Shown: positions 8,536 to 17,414, counted from the stretch's first letter. The stretch: DNA of 64,000 bases from RGIG1995 sp045652425 (GCA_045652425.1 JAZRUG010000015.1:1-64000); one strand, 5' to 3'. The notes: generated from the letters alone by a model not told the origin. Translations and numbers: made by a program.

Positions 8536-9489
8536 ATGCGGACTCTTACCGTAAAAGAAAACGATGCGGGGCAAAGGCTTGACAAGTTTTTGATAAAAAC
8601 ATTAAAAACACTCCCCCTTTCCCTTATGTATAAACAGATAAGAACGAAGAAAATAAAAGTAAACAGAAAACGCACCGAGCCTAAATATATCTTGCAAAAC
8701 GGCGACACGGTTGAACTGTTTATTGCAGAAGAATTTTTTGAAAAGAGTTCTCAATCCGAGGCGTTTACACAACTGAAGTCTAATTTAGACATTGTATACG
8801 AAGACAAAAACATTCTCCTTGCAGACAAACGCCCCGGGCTTATCGTTCATTCCGATTCAAAAGAAGATACGAAGACGCTTATTAATCATATAAAAGCATA
8901 TCTTTATCAAAAGGGCGAATATGCCCCCGAAAGCGAAAACTCTTTCGCCCCCGCGCTTTGTAACCGTATCGACAGAAATACTGGCGGTATAGTTATTGCT
9001 GCAAAAAATGCAGAAACGTTGCGTATTCTTAATCAAAAAATAAAAGACCGCGAAATAACAAAAAAATATCTTTTGGCAGTTCACGGCAGAGTTTTACCCA
9101 AAAACGGTACAATTAAAAACTTTATACTAAAAGACGAAAAGACTAACACCGTCAAAGTTTACGAAACCCAAGTAAAAGGCTCAAAAACAGCCGAAACGAA
9201 GTATAGGGTTATTGAAGAAAGGAACAACCTTACTCTTATTGAAGCCGAGCTTTTGACGGGCAGAACCCATCAAATAAGAGCGCAGTTTTCGTATATAGGT
9301 CATCCACTTCTCGGCGACGGCAAATACGGCATCAATAAAGACGACCGAAAGTCAGGTTACAAATGCCAAGCCCTTTATTCATACAAATTAGGCTTTGATT
9401 TCACGACAGAATCCGGTATTTTATCCTATCTCAAAGGCAAGTCGTTTGAAGTAAAAAAAGATAATATATATTTTCTAAAGGAGTTTTGA
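8536..9489 (+). CDS. RluA-family RNA pseudouridine synthase
   Basis: The enzyme isomerises uridine to pseudouridine in rRNA or tRNA. The 317-residue protein begins with an S4 RNA-binding domain (AGQRLDKFLIK through QNGDTVELF, about residues 10-70) followed by the catalytic domain. The catalytic aspartate lies in NRIDRNTGGIVIAAK, and the later motif GRTHQIRAQF is intact. AAAAGGAG precedes the start at 8536. The domain order matches RluC/RluD; which uridine is modified cannot be told, so no symbol is given. The GT2 gene begins 3 nt after its stop codon. Confidence 0.9.
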   Translation: MRTLTVKENDAGQRLDKFLIKTLKTLPLSLMYKQIRTKKIKVNRKRTEPKYILQNGDTVELFIAEEFFEKSSQSEAFTQLKSNLDIVYEDKNILLADKRPGLIVHSDSKEDTKTLINHIKAYLYQKGEYAPESENSFAPALCNRIDRNTGGIVIAAKNAETLRILNQKIKDREITKKYLLAVHGRVLPKNGTIKNFILKDEKTNTVKVYETQVKGSKTAETKYRVIEERNNLTLIEAELLTGRTHQIRAQFSYIGHPLLGDGKYGINKDDRKSGYKCQALYSYKLGFDFTTESGILSYLKGKSFEVKKDNIYFLKEF

Positions 9490-9492
9490 GTT

Positions 9493-10410
9493 ATGTTAGA
9501 ATTAATAAAAAAAATATATCGAAAACTTTCAAACAGCAAATTAAGTCCTTTAATAAACAAGTTTTTTGACTTTTTATCAATATTTGAATATAATTTTCTT
9601 TGTTTAAGTTGCTTGATTAAGGGCAATAAAATGCCAAATAAACAAGAAATAGAGTTAATGAAAAATAATGTTACGGTTATATTCAAATCTTTCGAAAGGC
9701 AAAAAAAGGCAAAACAACTGTACAAATGCATTCAAAGATATTATCCAGGAACTAAAGTAATTATTGCCGATGACAGTGCAAAACCGCTTAACATTAAAGG
9801 CAACAATCTTGAAATTATACAATTGCCCTTTAACAGCGGAATAAGCTACGGTTTGAACTGTGCGCTCGAAAAAGTTAACACGCCTTTTCTGATTCGCTTG
9901 GATGATGACCAAATGCTTACTCCCGCCACAAAATTCCACAATCATCTTAATTTTCTTTTTGAACATCCCGAGGTTGATATTGTAGCGGTTTTATATAAAG
10001 ATCTTTTGCATCGATTAGACCTGAAAAAAATGCTTGATTTTTATTCCAGCCAAACTATGAGCAACGCTCCCAAAAAACTCTTAATTCCCCATATGACTTA
10101 TATTGATAAAACTCACATTGTTTTAGCTAAACCGCCTCAAAAAATAATAGCAAGAACTGATGTTATGAAAAAAATAGGATATGACAACAATATAAGAATG
10201 CTTGACCATAATGAGTTTTTCTTCCGCGCATCTGGGGTTGCTGTTTCCGTTGTTGAAACAACCTCGTTCTTATACCACAGACATAATACTTTTGATAAGA
10301 ATTATAACAAATATCGCAACGACTACGAAAAAGACGTAGAATACATTAAGCAAAAATCAAGACGTCTTATCGCTGAAGAAAAAGCAAAAAACACTACTGA
10401 CAATACATAA
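9493..10410 (+). CDS. Family 2 glycosyltransferase
   Basis: A 305-residue GT-A fold protein that probably transfers a sugar from a nucleotide-sugar donor to a surface glycan. After a basic, partly hydrophobic 50-residue N-terminus come VTVIFKSFERQ, KVIIADDSA, the NSGISYGLN segment and the metal-binding FLIRLDDDQML, the order of GT2 enzymes. A later LDHNEFFFR motif resembles the acceptor-site acid region. It follows the pseudouridine synthase with a 3-nt gap and an AAGGAG inside that gene's end, so they are co-transcribed. No other polysaccharide genes are adjacent and the substrate is unknown. Confidence 0.8.
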   Translation: MLELIKKIYRKLSNSKLSPLINKFFDFLSIFEYNFLCLSCLIKGNKMPNKQEIELMKNNVTVIFKSFERQKKAKQLYKCIQRYYPGTKVIIADDSAKPLNIKGNNLEIIQLPFNSGISYGLNCALEKVNTPFLIRLDDDQMLTPATKFHNHLNFLFEHPEVDIVAVLYKDLLHRLDLKKMLDFYSSQTMSNAPKKLLIPHMTYIDKTHIVLAKPPQKIIARTDVMKKIGYDNNIRMLDHNEFFFRASGVAVSVVETTSFLYHRHNTFDKNYNKYRNDYEKDVEYIKQKSRRLIAEEKAKNTTDNT

Positions 10411-10416
10411 AATAAC

Positions 10417-10448
10417 AGAGAGCATACGAATTTATCCGTATGCTCTCT
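10417..10448. terminator. Convergent terminator
   Basis: AGAGAGCATACG, a short loop and CCGTATGCTCTCT form a strong stem between the convergent glycosyltransferase and ddh genes. It can serve both strands. Confidence 0.75.
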
Positions 10449-10454
10449 AGTATT

Positions 10455-11438
10455 TTATAACATATTTTTTCTTAAAGTTTCGCCGTCGAGCGAAGAAAGA
10501 TATGCAGGGGGAATATCAAATATTGTTTTGCAACCTTTCTGTCCTTCTTTGTGCATTCTATAAGCAGCACGTGCACATGCAACGAGTACACTTGCAGTAA
10601 ACTCGGGATTCGAATCAAGTTTCAACGAATATTCAACAACGTGTGTCGATTTACCGCCGTTGGTCTTCCCCGTTCTTATGACAAAACCTCCGTGCGGAAT
10701 TCCCGAATGGTCTCTTTCGAGTTCTTCTTCGGTTATGAAATTAACGGTAGTATCATAGTCGGCAAAGTATGCGGGCATTTCCTTTATCTCTTTTTCGATT
10801 CTTGCTTTATCTGCACCCTCTTCGGCAACTACAAAACATTCTCTCGTATGCTTTTCTCTCGTTGTAAGAACAGGATTTTCGCCGTTTCTTACTCTTTCCA
10901 ATGCGCTCTCAACAGGGATTGTATATTGCTTTGCGTTCTTTACGCCTTCAATTCTGCGTATAGCGTCGGAATGGCCCTGGCTTACACCCTTGCCCCAGAA
11001 AGTATATGTCTCTCCTACAGGCAAAATAACACTGCCGTAAAGACGGTTCAACGAAAACATACCGGGGTCCCAGCCTGCCGATATAACACTGACGTAACCA
11101 CCGTTCTTTGCGGATTTATCAACGTTTTCAAAATGTGTCGGTATCATCGAATGGTTGTCAAAGCTATCGACAACATTGAAATATTTTGCATACTCGGGGG
11201 TCTGTACGGGAAGGTCGGTTGCGCTTCCTCCGCATATTATAAGAACATCTATCTTGTCCTTATAATTCAATATCTCATCTGTATGAAGTACAGGTACACC
11301 CTCTGTATTTATCTTAACATTTGACGGATCACGTCTTGTAAAAACTGCTTCAAGAGTCATATCGGCATTATCCTTTATCGATGCCTCTGCTCCCCTTGCA
11401 AGATTTCCGTAACCTACTATACCAATTCTTATGCTCAT
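10455..11438 (-). CDS. ddh: meso-Diaminopimelate D-dehydrogenase
   Basis: The enzyme catalyses NADPH-dependent reductive amination of tetrahydrodipicolinate to meso-DAP, a one-step branch of lysine and peptidoglycan precursor synthesis. The 327-residue protein starts with a Rossmann motif (IGIVGYGNLARG), continues with AVFTRRDPS, and contains SAGWDPGMFSLNR and the WGKGVSQGHSDAIRR segment characteristic of Ddh. Length matches the family (about 325). An AAAGG site precedes the start. It implies meso-DAP in the cell wall. It is monocistronic and convergent with the glycosyltransferase. Confidence 0.95.
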   Translation of the reverse strand: MSIRIGIVGYGNLARGAEASIKDNADMTLEAVFTRRDPSNVKINTEGVPVLHTDEILNYKDKIDVLIICGGSATDLPVQTPEYAKYFNVVDSFDNHSMIPTHFENVDKSAKNGGYVSVISAGWDPGMFSLNRLYGSVILPVGETYTFWGKGVSQGHSDAIRRIEGVKNAKQYTIPVESALERVRNGENPVLTTREKHTRECFVVAEEGADKARIEKEIKEMPAYFADYDTTVNFITEEELERDHSGIPHGGFVIRTGKTNGGKSTHVVEYSLKLDSNPEFTASVLVACARAAYRMHKEGQKGCKTIFDIPPAYLSSLDGETLRKNML

Positions 11439-11556
11439 TAAAAACCAAACCTTTCTTTGCCTTTTGTATTACTTTATATACAAATTGTTTTATCATTATT
11501 CATATATTTGTTTACCGCCGAATAAAATGTACAAATTCATATCGGAGGAATAATTT

Positions 11557-12234
11557 ATGAAGCCACTTATAGCTATTACACCGCAATACGACAACTATCT
11601 CGGTATAAATAAAATCTCTCCATTCTACGCAAAAGCAGTAGAAGAATCGGGCGGTATTCCTTTTATATTGCCGTACACCCGAAATGAGTCCGTTATAGAA
11701 GAAACAGTAAGCCAACTCGACGGTATTATCTTTTCCGGCGGAACTAATATCGACCCGCAAAAATACGGAGAAAACGCTCAATCAAACTGCGGAAATATTG
11801 AATTTGAAAGAGATATTTTCGAGCTTAAGCTATGCAAAATCGCTACCGATTTAGATAAATCAATTCTCGGTATCTGCCGAGGTTGTCAGCTTCTCACGGT
11901 TGCCGCAGACGGAACATTGCATCAGCATATCGAAAACCACGACCAATCTGCAGATAAACACATTACAAGCCATACTGTAAATATTCTTACCGACACGCCG
12001 TTACATAAAATTCTTGGTGCTGACATCACCGACGTCAACAGTTTCCATCATCAAACAGTCAAAACGTTGGGAAATTTAAAGATTGCCGCCCAAAGCGATG
12101 ACGGTACTATCGAAGCCGTATATGCTCCGGGCAAAAAATTCCACCTTGGAATCCAATGGCATCCGGAAAGAATGTATTCAACCAATATTCACGCAAAACT
12201 TATCTTCGACAGCTTTATTTCTTCATGTTGCTGA
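11557..12234 (+). CDS. C26-family gamma-glutamyl hydrolase (PuuD-like class-I amidotransferase)
   Basis: A 225-residue stand-alone class-I glutamine-amidotransferase-like hydrolase. The nucleophile elbow is LGICRGCQLL, and the catalytic histidine and glutamate sit in FHLGIQWHPERM. FSGGTNIDPQKYG is the usual Gly-Gly-Asp loop. Relatives cleave gamma-glutamyl-GABA or similar gamma-glutamyl amides, but no polyamine genes are adjacent, so the substrate is open. GGAGG lies 10 nt before the start. The last 20 nt overlap the tail of the convergent lipid kinase gene. A second family member is at 49404-50072. Confidence 0.85.
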   Translation: MKPLIAITPQYDNYLGINKISPFYAKAVEESGGIPFILPYTRNESVIEETVSQLDGIIFSGGTNIDPQKYGENAQSNCGNIEFERDIFELKLCKIATDLDKSILGICRGCQLLTVAADGTLHQHIENHDQSADKHITSHTVNILTDTPLHKILGADITDVNSFHHQTVKTLGNLKIAAQSDDGTIEAVYAPGKKFHLGIQWHPERMYSTNIHAKLIFDSFISSCC

Positions 12235-13126
12235 GTTTTGTCAAATCAAGTGCCGGCATCTTAACGTTTATCGCCTTAGGGATAATAGATATATCTGCCG
12301 TATCACCATAAATAACTTCGCCGTCTATACCGTATCTGCTGATGTTTTTCACTGTCATTCTCGTACACTGAAAATACGTCAGCAGTTCTTTATATTTATC
12401 ATTAACTTCACAAGTTTCCGTATTTACATGTTTGCCTAATCTATAGTCACCCACAAGTTTCAAAAACGTAGGTTTACTCATATTGTTTACAACCATAGCG
12501 TCAAAGTAACCGTCGTTTAATAAAGCGGTAGGCGCAAACTTGAATCCGCCTCCGCAGTACTTGCCATTGCCAAGACAAGTCATAAGGTACTTACCCTTAA
12601 ATCCAACCTTTTCTCCGTCTTTTTTTGTAAGTTCTATTTCTAATTCCTTTCCCAATTCTCCGGACAGAACTTTCATAACACCTACTATATAACCCAAACT
12701 GCCCGAAGTCAAAAAGTTCTTCTTGACCTTGTCGGTTTCAACAACCACATCGCAGTCAAAGCCTATGTTAACAGAATTTATGCCGTATCTGTCATTTATC
12801 TTCAAAACGTCAACTTTGCCCATATATTTTTCAGTCTTGGAAAAATTACGCACAAAATCATTGCCCGAGCCTTTGGGAACAACCGAAAGAAAACACTTCT
12901 TTGCCGCCGCTTCTCCCGCTGCCATTATTCCGTTAACAGCTTCGCTGACAGTTCCATCTCCGCCGTATACCGTAAAATGTACTTCTGGATCTTCTATTAA
13001 AGTTTCAGTTATAAACCTCTCCATATCGCGAGGTCCTTGTGTTTCATATACCTCAACAGTTTCGGGGATATACAAATGCGCCTTCACCATTCCTGCCGCA
13101 GGGTTAAGAATATGTATTTTTCTCAT
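12215..13126 (-). CDS. Diacylglycerol kinase-family lipid kinase
   Basis: A soluble lipid kinase of the DagK/YegS/BmrU superfamily, 303 residues. It has the ATP-loop motif VYGGDGTVSEAVNG, VVPKGSGNDFVRNF, the NIGFDCDVV strand, and the metal-site region GNGKYCGGGFKFAP. Members phosphorylate diacylglycerol (recycling from lipoteichoic acid synthesis), sphingoid bases or other lipids; which one applies is not visible. It starts at 13126 with a GAGG site. Its 3' end overlaps the convergent C26 hydrolase gene by 20 nt. Confidence 0.85.
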   Translation of the reverse strand: MRKIHILNPAAGMVKAHLYIPETVEVYETQGPRDMERFITETLIEDPEVHFTVYGGDGTVSEAVNGIMAAGEAAAKKCFLSVVPKGSGNDFVRNFSKTEKYMGKVDVLKINDRYGINSVNIGFDCDVVVETDKVKKNFLTSGSLGYIVGVMKVLSGELGKELEIELTKKDGEKVGFKGKYLMTCLGNGKYCGGGFKFAPTALLNDGYFDAMVVNNMSKPTFLKLVGDYRLGKHVNTETCEVNDKYKELLTYFQCTRMTVKNISRYGIDGEVIYGDTADISIIPKAINVKMPALDLTKLSNMKK

Positions 13127-13305
13127 ATTTTACCTCTGTTATTTCATAGCCGCATAAAAAGGGCTCTACTTGTCAGTTTAACTGTATTATTTTACCATCT
13201 TTTTCGTCAAAAATCAATATATTTTTTAAATTAACTTAATTAAAGGAAGAACCGTAATTGTTTTGTAAACTCTTTAATAAATTTACAAAAAAATTTGTTT
13301 ATATG

Positions 13306-13334
13306 TTGACTTTTTTGAAAAGTTGTATTATAGT
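13306..13334 (+). promoter_or_regulatory. Sigma-A promoter of the cobalamin operon
   Basis: TTGACT (13306-13311), a 17-bp spacer and TATAGT (13329-13334), about 20 nt before the riboswitch P1 stem. Confidence 0.65.
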
Positions 13335-13359
13335 GTAAAAAGGTAAACATAAATACTCG

Positions 13360-13545
13360 AAGATACGGTTTGAAAAGTTAAACACTTAGTAGACGAAATA
13401 GGGAATTCGGTGTAAACCCGAAACAACCGCCATTACTGTATATGTCGAACTGGGAGCATAAATAACCATTGGGAGTTTTCCCGAGAAGGATTGCTCATTT
13501 TGTGATTTTTCACATCGCCATGAGTCAGGAAACCTGCCGTATCTT
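13360..13545 (+). ncRNA. Cobalamin riboswitch
   Basis: The P1 stem pairs AAGATACGG (13360-13368) with CCGTATCTT (13537-13545). Inside are the conserved core GGGAATTCGGTGTAAACCCG and the B12-box-like GTCAGGAAACCTGCC. Spacing and order match the AdoCbl-type aptamer, which lowers expression of downstream uptake genes when B12 is plentiful. The first gene begins about 190 nt later, and the seven genes to 22837 are all on this strand. The class call is by eye; a covariance search would settle the subtype. Confidence 0.93.
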
Positions 13546-13571
13546 TTTAGGTTCAACACAACTTGGGTGAG

Positions 13572-13681
13572 AAGAGTGCAACCGACTTATTGCTATACAG
13601 CAGTTTAGGTTTGCATTTTTTATACCCATAGAATTCGAAGTCTTTTTTTGCTGTATTATATATTAAGTCAGTTGTACTCTT
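13572..13681 (+). promoter_or_regulatory. Riboswitch expression platform with two exclusive hairpins
   Basis: GTGCAACC (13576-13583) can pair with GGTTTGCA (13608-13615, one bulge) around an inner TGCT/AGCA stem, followed by a T run at 13616-13621: an intrinsic terminator. The same 5' segment (13572-13589) can instead pair with TAAGTCAGTTGTACTCTT (13664-13681), extended by TACAGCA with TGCTGTA (13649-13655). The two folds exclude each other, as expected for a transcriptional switch. Confidence 0.55.
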
Positions 13682-13737
13682 TTGACCTTTTGGTGAAAGA
13701 GTATTTTTTATTTTGTAATTGTAAAGGAGGGAAAATC

Positions 13738-14055
13738 GTGACACCTGATGAAAAAAAGTCCTTGGCGGAAGAACTTTTGCGTCAAAAAGAAAAAGAGCTC
13801 GGAAGACTGCCTCGCAAGGACGACTTTGATGAAGCTACACGGTCGCGAATTAAAGCCTTCCTAGGACCTTGGCCAAGAGCATTGGAGGCCGCAGGATTAA
13901 AGGAACCGCGAGTTATTCTTCCAAAATCCCAAAAAAGAAAAAAAGCAGCAACAAAATCAAAAAAAGAAGCCATTTCAGCGCGACAAAAATTGGAAAGGCG
14001 CAGAGCTCGAGCAAAGGAACAAAAAGCTTCTTTAGAAAATGAAATCAAAGAATAA
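13738..14055 (+). CDS. Small basic protein with homing-endonuclease-associated (HNH) repeat
   Basis: First gene of the B12-riboswitch operon. The supported start is GTG at 13738, placed after AAAGGAGG; an in-frame ATG at 13648 lies inside the riboswitch hairpin and lacks a site. The 105-residue product has LGRLPRKDDFD and FLGPWPRALEAAGL, the pattern of the homing-endonuclease-associated repeat, about residues 8-52. A strongly basic, Lys/Arg/Ala-rich tail (about 58-105) is probably helical. There is no HNH nuclease domain, signal peptide or membrane segment, so it should be a cytoplasmic nucleic-acid-binding protein. Its role in a B12 operon is unknown. Confidence 0.75.
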   Translation: MTPDEKKSLAEELLRQKEKELGRLPRKDDFDEATRSRIKAFLGPWPRALEAAGLKEPRVILPKSQKRKKAATKSKKEAISARQKLERRRARAKEQKASLENEIKE

Positions 14056-14081
14056 CTATCTATTAAAAGGAGAACTTTGTA

Positions 14082-15377
14082 ATGAAAAAAAGATTATTCA
14101 GCATTCTGCTTGCATTCGTATTGGTATTCTCAATGATACATTTGACATCGTTTGCTACAGACGAAGACATCGTTTACTTCTCAATCAGCTATGATGGACA
14201 ATTCATTGAAGGTCAGGACGGCAAAAAAATTTCATATTCCCCTATTTCTGTTTCAGCATTGTCAAATATAAATTTAGCTGACTACGGACTCGAAGAATTC
14301 TTCTATGACGGAGATGGGGATAATAAATATGACATAACTTTACTTCATCTATACATCTATATTCACGAACAAATACTTGGTCTAGACTGGAATGACATAA
14401 TGGTTTCTGGAGGTTCCGGAAGTATTTTCTTTGAATCAGGGCTTTTCGGCTTTGAAGATTGCAATTTGAATTACTACTACAACGGCTCATATCCCGAATT
14501 ATATCCCGGTTGGGGAACTACTGCTGATTGCCTTTCACTCTCTAACGGAGATTTTTGCGATATTGCAGGTTATAGTAGCTGGTCATTTTGGAGCGACTCT
14601 GCAACAGGATTTCTCTACTTTGCAGATGAAGATGATAACATCACACACAACTATAACACCGACGCCAATACCCCCACCGACATTAAGCTTGTAAAAAGCG
14701 GAGGCGGTTTTGGAGGTGAATTAAATTTTAACACCATTGCCAATTATGATGTTTACTATGGTACATCATTAGATAATCGTGTTGGAACAGTTACAACTGA
14801 CGAAAACGGTATAGCAACCCTTCCCACGCTTGATGCAGGAACTTATGTACTTTGGTGCGATGGTGGATACGGTGAAGAAAACCCCATGGATATTGTATCG
14901 GCCCCCGCCTATGCAACACTTACCGTAAATCAAGGCGCATCAAATCCCCCTGTCGAAAAAACACCTTTAGAAAAAGCTGTTGAAGGAACACCTTTGAGTA
15001 TCGGCGTTACCTCGACCAATGACAATGTAGTAATTGTCCCAACATCAAAAAACAATACTGCACTTACTCAAAACGAACTTATCAATATCTTATCTGACGA
15101 ATCAATTACAATAACCGCAAACAATGGAATAATCGGTACGGGTTGCAAAATCTCCATAAATGAAGAAGAAACTGAACTTGTAGTTATGGGCGATATAGAC
15201 GGCGACGGCATTGTAAATGTATTTGATGCATTGATTTTGAAAAAAGCATTAACCAATAATACAAATCTTGAATCCATTATTGAGTTTGCCGGTGATGTTG
15301 ATGGCAACAAAGAATTATCTGAATCAGACATTGATAAAATCCTTTCGCATATAGTTGGAGAATCCTATATCGACTAA
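14082..15377 (+). CDS. Secreted DUF4430-like protein with C-terminal X module and dockerin
   Basis: Second gene of the B12 operon, 431 residues. A signal peptide (residues 1-25, ending TSFA) precedes a beta-rich domain (about 30-185) with INLADYGLEEFF, LLHLYIYIHEQ, LNYYYNGSYPELYPGWGTTA and a SWSFWS segment. This resembles the transcobalamin beta-domain-like DUF4430 group seen in clostridial surface proteins. Next come a beta-sandwich-like segment (about 195-285), an X module (about 303-368) ending GIIGTGCKISI, and a dockerin (about 370-426) with calcium loops starting GDIDGDGIVNVFDA and GDVDGNKELSESD. I infer a cell-surface cobalamin-binding subunit held by a cohesin; binding itself is not shown by sequence. 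Confidence 0.75.
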   Translation: MKKRLFSILLAFVLVFSMIHLTSFATDEDIVYFSISYDGQFIEGQDGKKISYSPISVSALSNINLADYGLEEFFYDGDGDNKYDITLLHLYIYIHEQILGLDWNDIMVSGGSGSIFFESGLFGFEDCNLNYYYNGSYPELYPGWGTTADCLSLSNGDFCDIAGYSSWSFWSDSATGFLYFADEDDNITHNYNTDANTPTDIKLVKSGGGFGGELNFNTIANYDVYYGTSLDNRVGTVTTDENGIATLPTLDAGTYVLWCDGGYGEENPMDIVSAPAYATLTVNQGASNPPVEKTPLEKAVEGTPLSIGVTSTNDNVVIVPTSKNNTALTQNELINILSDESITITANNGIIGTGCKISINEEETELVVMGDIDGDGIVNVFDALILKKALTNNTNLESIIEFAGDVDGNKELSESDIDKILSHIVGESYID

Positions 15378-15414
15378 AGAAACTATTAACTTATTTTTTG
15401 GGAGAACTTTGGTG

Positions 15415-17406
15415 ATGAAAAAGAAACTTCTCTGCTTTTTACTCATTACAGTAATGCTATTTACAACAATTCCGTTGTCAATATTTGCAAACGAAAATGA
15501 GCAACAGAAAAAAAGCGTTAGCGATGTATTAAACACCACGTTAGCGCAACTTGCCAATACCGTAACAGCCCCCTCGTTTGGTACAAGTGCAGGTGAGTGG
15601 ACTGTTCTTTGTCTTGCGCGCGGTGAATACTACGAAAAAGATAACGTTTATTTTAACGATTACTATAATAGAATCGTTGAATACGTAAATACTCAAGCAC
15701 AAAAAATAAACATGAACGGTGCGTTACACAAATCCAAATCTACAGACAATTCAAGATTAATACTCGCCCTCTCTTCTATTGGTAAAGATGCAACGTCTGT
15801 AGGCGATTGGAATTTGATTACTCCATACAATGATTTTAATTGGATAAAAAAACAAGGTATAAACGGTGTTATTTTCGCCTTAATCGCACTAGATGCCAAC
15901 AATTACCAAACAACCGATTCCACAATTCGTCAGCAATGTATTGATTATCTGTTTGAAAAGCAGCTTGATGATGGTGGTTGGGCTATGTCGGGTAAAACTT
16001 TTAATACCGATATTACTGCAATGGCTTTGCAGTCTTTATACCCCTATCGCAACGAACAAGGCGTAACTGAAGTTGCCAATAAAGCTTTTTCTCGTTTATC
16101 CGAAGAGCAACTTGAAACCGGTGGATTTCTTTACGGCCCTGATGAAACCTCAGAAAGTGCTTCGCAATTCATTGTAGCTTGTACTACCTGGGGAATAAAT
16201 CCACATACTGATAGTAGATTTATTAAAAACGGTAAGTCCGCTATAGATAATTTACTTTCGTATTACGCAGAAAATAATGCTATGTTTAAGCATTTTATCG
16301 ATGGCGATTCCAACGATATGGCAACCGACCAAGCTTGTTACGCACTTATTTCATATAATCGTTTCATAAACGGAAAAACTGCACTATATGATTACACTGA
16401 CGTAGTTTTTGAAGGTACTGAACAAACCGTTATCGGTCCCCCTAAAGTTACTCTCGGTCTTCCGTCGGCAATAACCGACGACATCGGACGAACATTTAAT
16501 GCCACAATAAATCTTGACCGCTGGGATAATTCTGCAGAATATAAACTCATCGATTTTGTGATAAATGTTCCAACCGGATTAAGTGTAACCAACATTACCG
16601 CTAACAATCGTTTTGTTGGCGGTACGCTGAACTACAATCTCGAAGAAGATACCGGCAAATTACGTGTGGTTTACTTTGATGCAAATAATAATACCAGTCT
16701 TACAGTCAGCGGAACTACCTTCCCCATTTCAGCCTTCACGATTACTTTTCGTGTAGACTCTGCAACTGCAGGAGATAGACTTGGAATAAATATTGGCGGA
16801 ATGTCTTTAAAACGCACGTCAGATGCAACAGCCGAAGAATCAATGACGATTGTTGACTCTACTTCTGCAAACGGAAAGATATCCGTCGTAGCAGGAATTT
16901 CATACAGTGCCGTATGTCTTTACACAGGTGATGATATTGACATTATCCCCTCCACAAAAAAGGCAATCGCAATATCACTAACCGGAATAGAAAACACAGT
17001 AAAGCTTTTGTATGATGACGGTACAAACAAATATGAATTTAAGTACAGTCAAGAAATTTCAAAAAAGGCAGGAATTTCAACTTACATTGCCTTGGTAGAT
17101 TCTTCTATTGATATGACAGCATTTGTAAACAAATCCAACTTTACCTTCGAAGAAACAAATACAAACAATCTAACTTTCGGCGACGCAAACGCTGACGGAG
17201 TTATCAACGCCCAAGATGCTCTTATAGCTGTAGACACTTGGCTACGCAAGAATGACACGATTTCCGATAACGATATATTAGCGCTAAATGTAAACTGCGA
17301 TAGTAGAATTAATACTTTTGATGCATTGGGTATCGTCGAAGCCTTCGTGAACGGCAGCGAGTATTCTATAATTACAAAAGCGGCTACGCTTTCTACCAAA
17401 AATTAA
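15415..17406 (+). CDS. Secreted alpha/alpha-barrel protein (intrinsic-factor alpha-domain-like) with cohesin and dockerin
   Basis: Third gene of the B12 operon. ATG 15415 (or in-frame GTG 15412) follows GGGAGAA, giving 663 residues with a signal peptide at 1-25. Residues about 40-330 are helical repeats with the glycine-turn motifs DDGGWAMSGKTFNTDITAMA and TGGFLYGPDETSESASQ, as in prenyltransferase/terpenoid-cyclase barrels, the fold of the intrinsic factor and transcobalamin alpha domain. Residues about 343-493 look like a cohesin (VTLGLPSAITDDIG, then FPISAFTITFRVDS). A beta segment and then a dockerin (about 588-650: GDANADGVINAQDA and CDSRINTFDA) follow. Having both cohesin and dockerin on one chain suggests an adaptor that can chain subunits together. 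Confidence 0.8.
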   Translation: MKKKLLCFLLITVMLFTTIPLSIFANENEQQKKSVSDVLNTTLAQLANTVTAPSFGTSAGEWTVLCLARGEYYEKDNVYFNDYYNRIVEYVNTQAQKINMNGALHKSKSTDNSRLILALSSIGKDATSVGDWNLITPYNDFNWIKKQGINGVIFALIALDANNYQTTDSTIRQQCIDYLFEKQLDDGGWAMSGKTFNTDITAMALQSLYPYRNEQGVTEVANKAFSRLSEEQLETGGFLYGPDETSESASQFIVACTTWGINPHTDSRFIKNGKSAIDNLLSYYAENNAMFKHFIDGDSNDMATDQACYALISYNRFINGKTALYDYTDVVFEGTEQTVIGPPKVTLGLPSAITDDIGRTFNATINLDRWDNSAEYKLIDFVINVPTGLSVTNITANNRFVGGTLNYNLEEDTGKLRVVYFDANNNTSLTVSGTTFPISAFTITFRVDSATAGDRLGINIGGMSLKRTSDATAEESMTIVDSTSANGKISVVAGISYSAVCLYTGDDIDIIPSTKKAIAISLTGIENTVKLLYDDGTNKYEFKYSQEISKKAGISTYIALVDSSIDMTAFVNKSNFTFEETNTNNLTFGDANADGVINAQDALIAVDTWLRKNDTISDNDILALNVNCDSRINTFDALGIVEAFVNGSEYSIITKAATLSTKN

Positions 17407-17414
17407 GCAATAGA

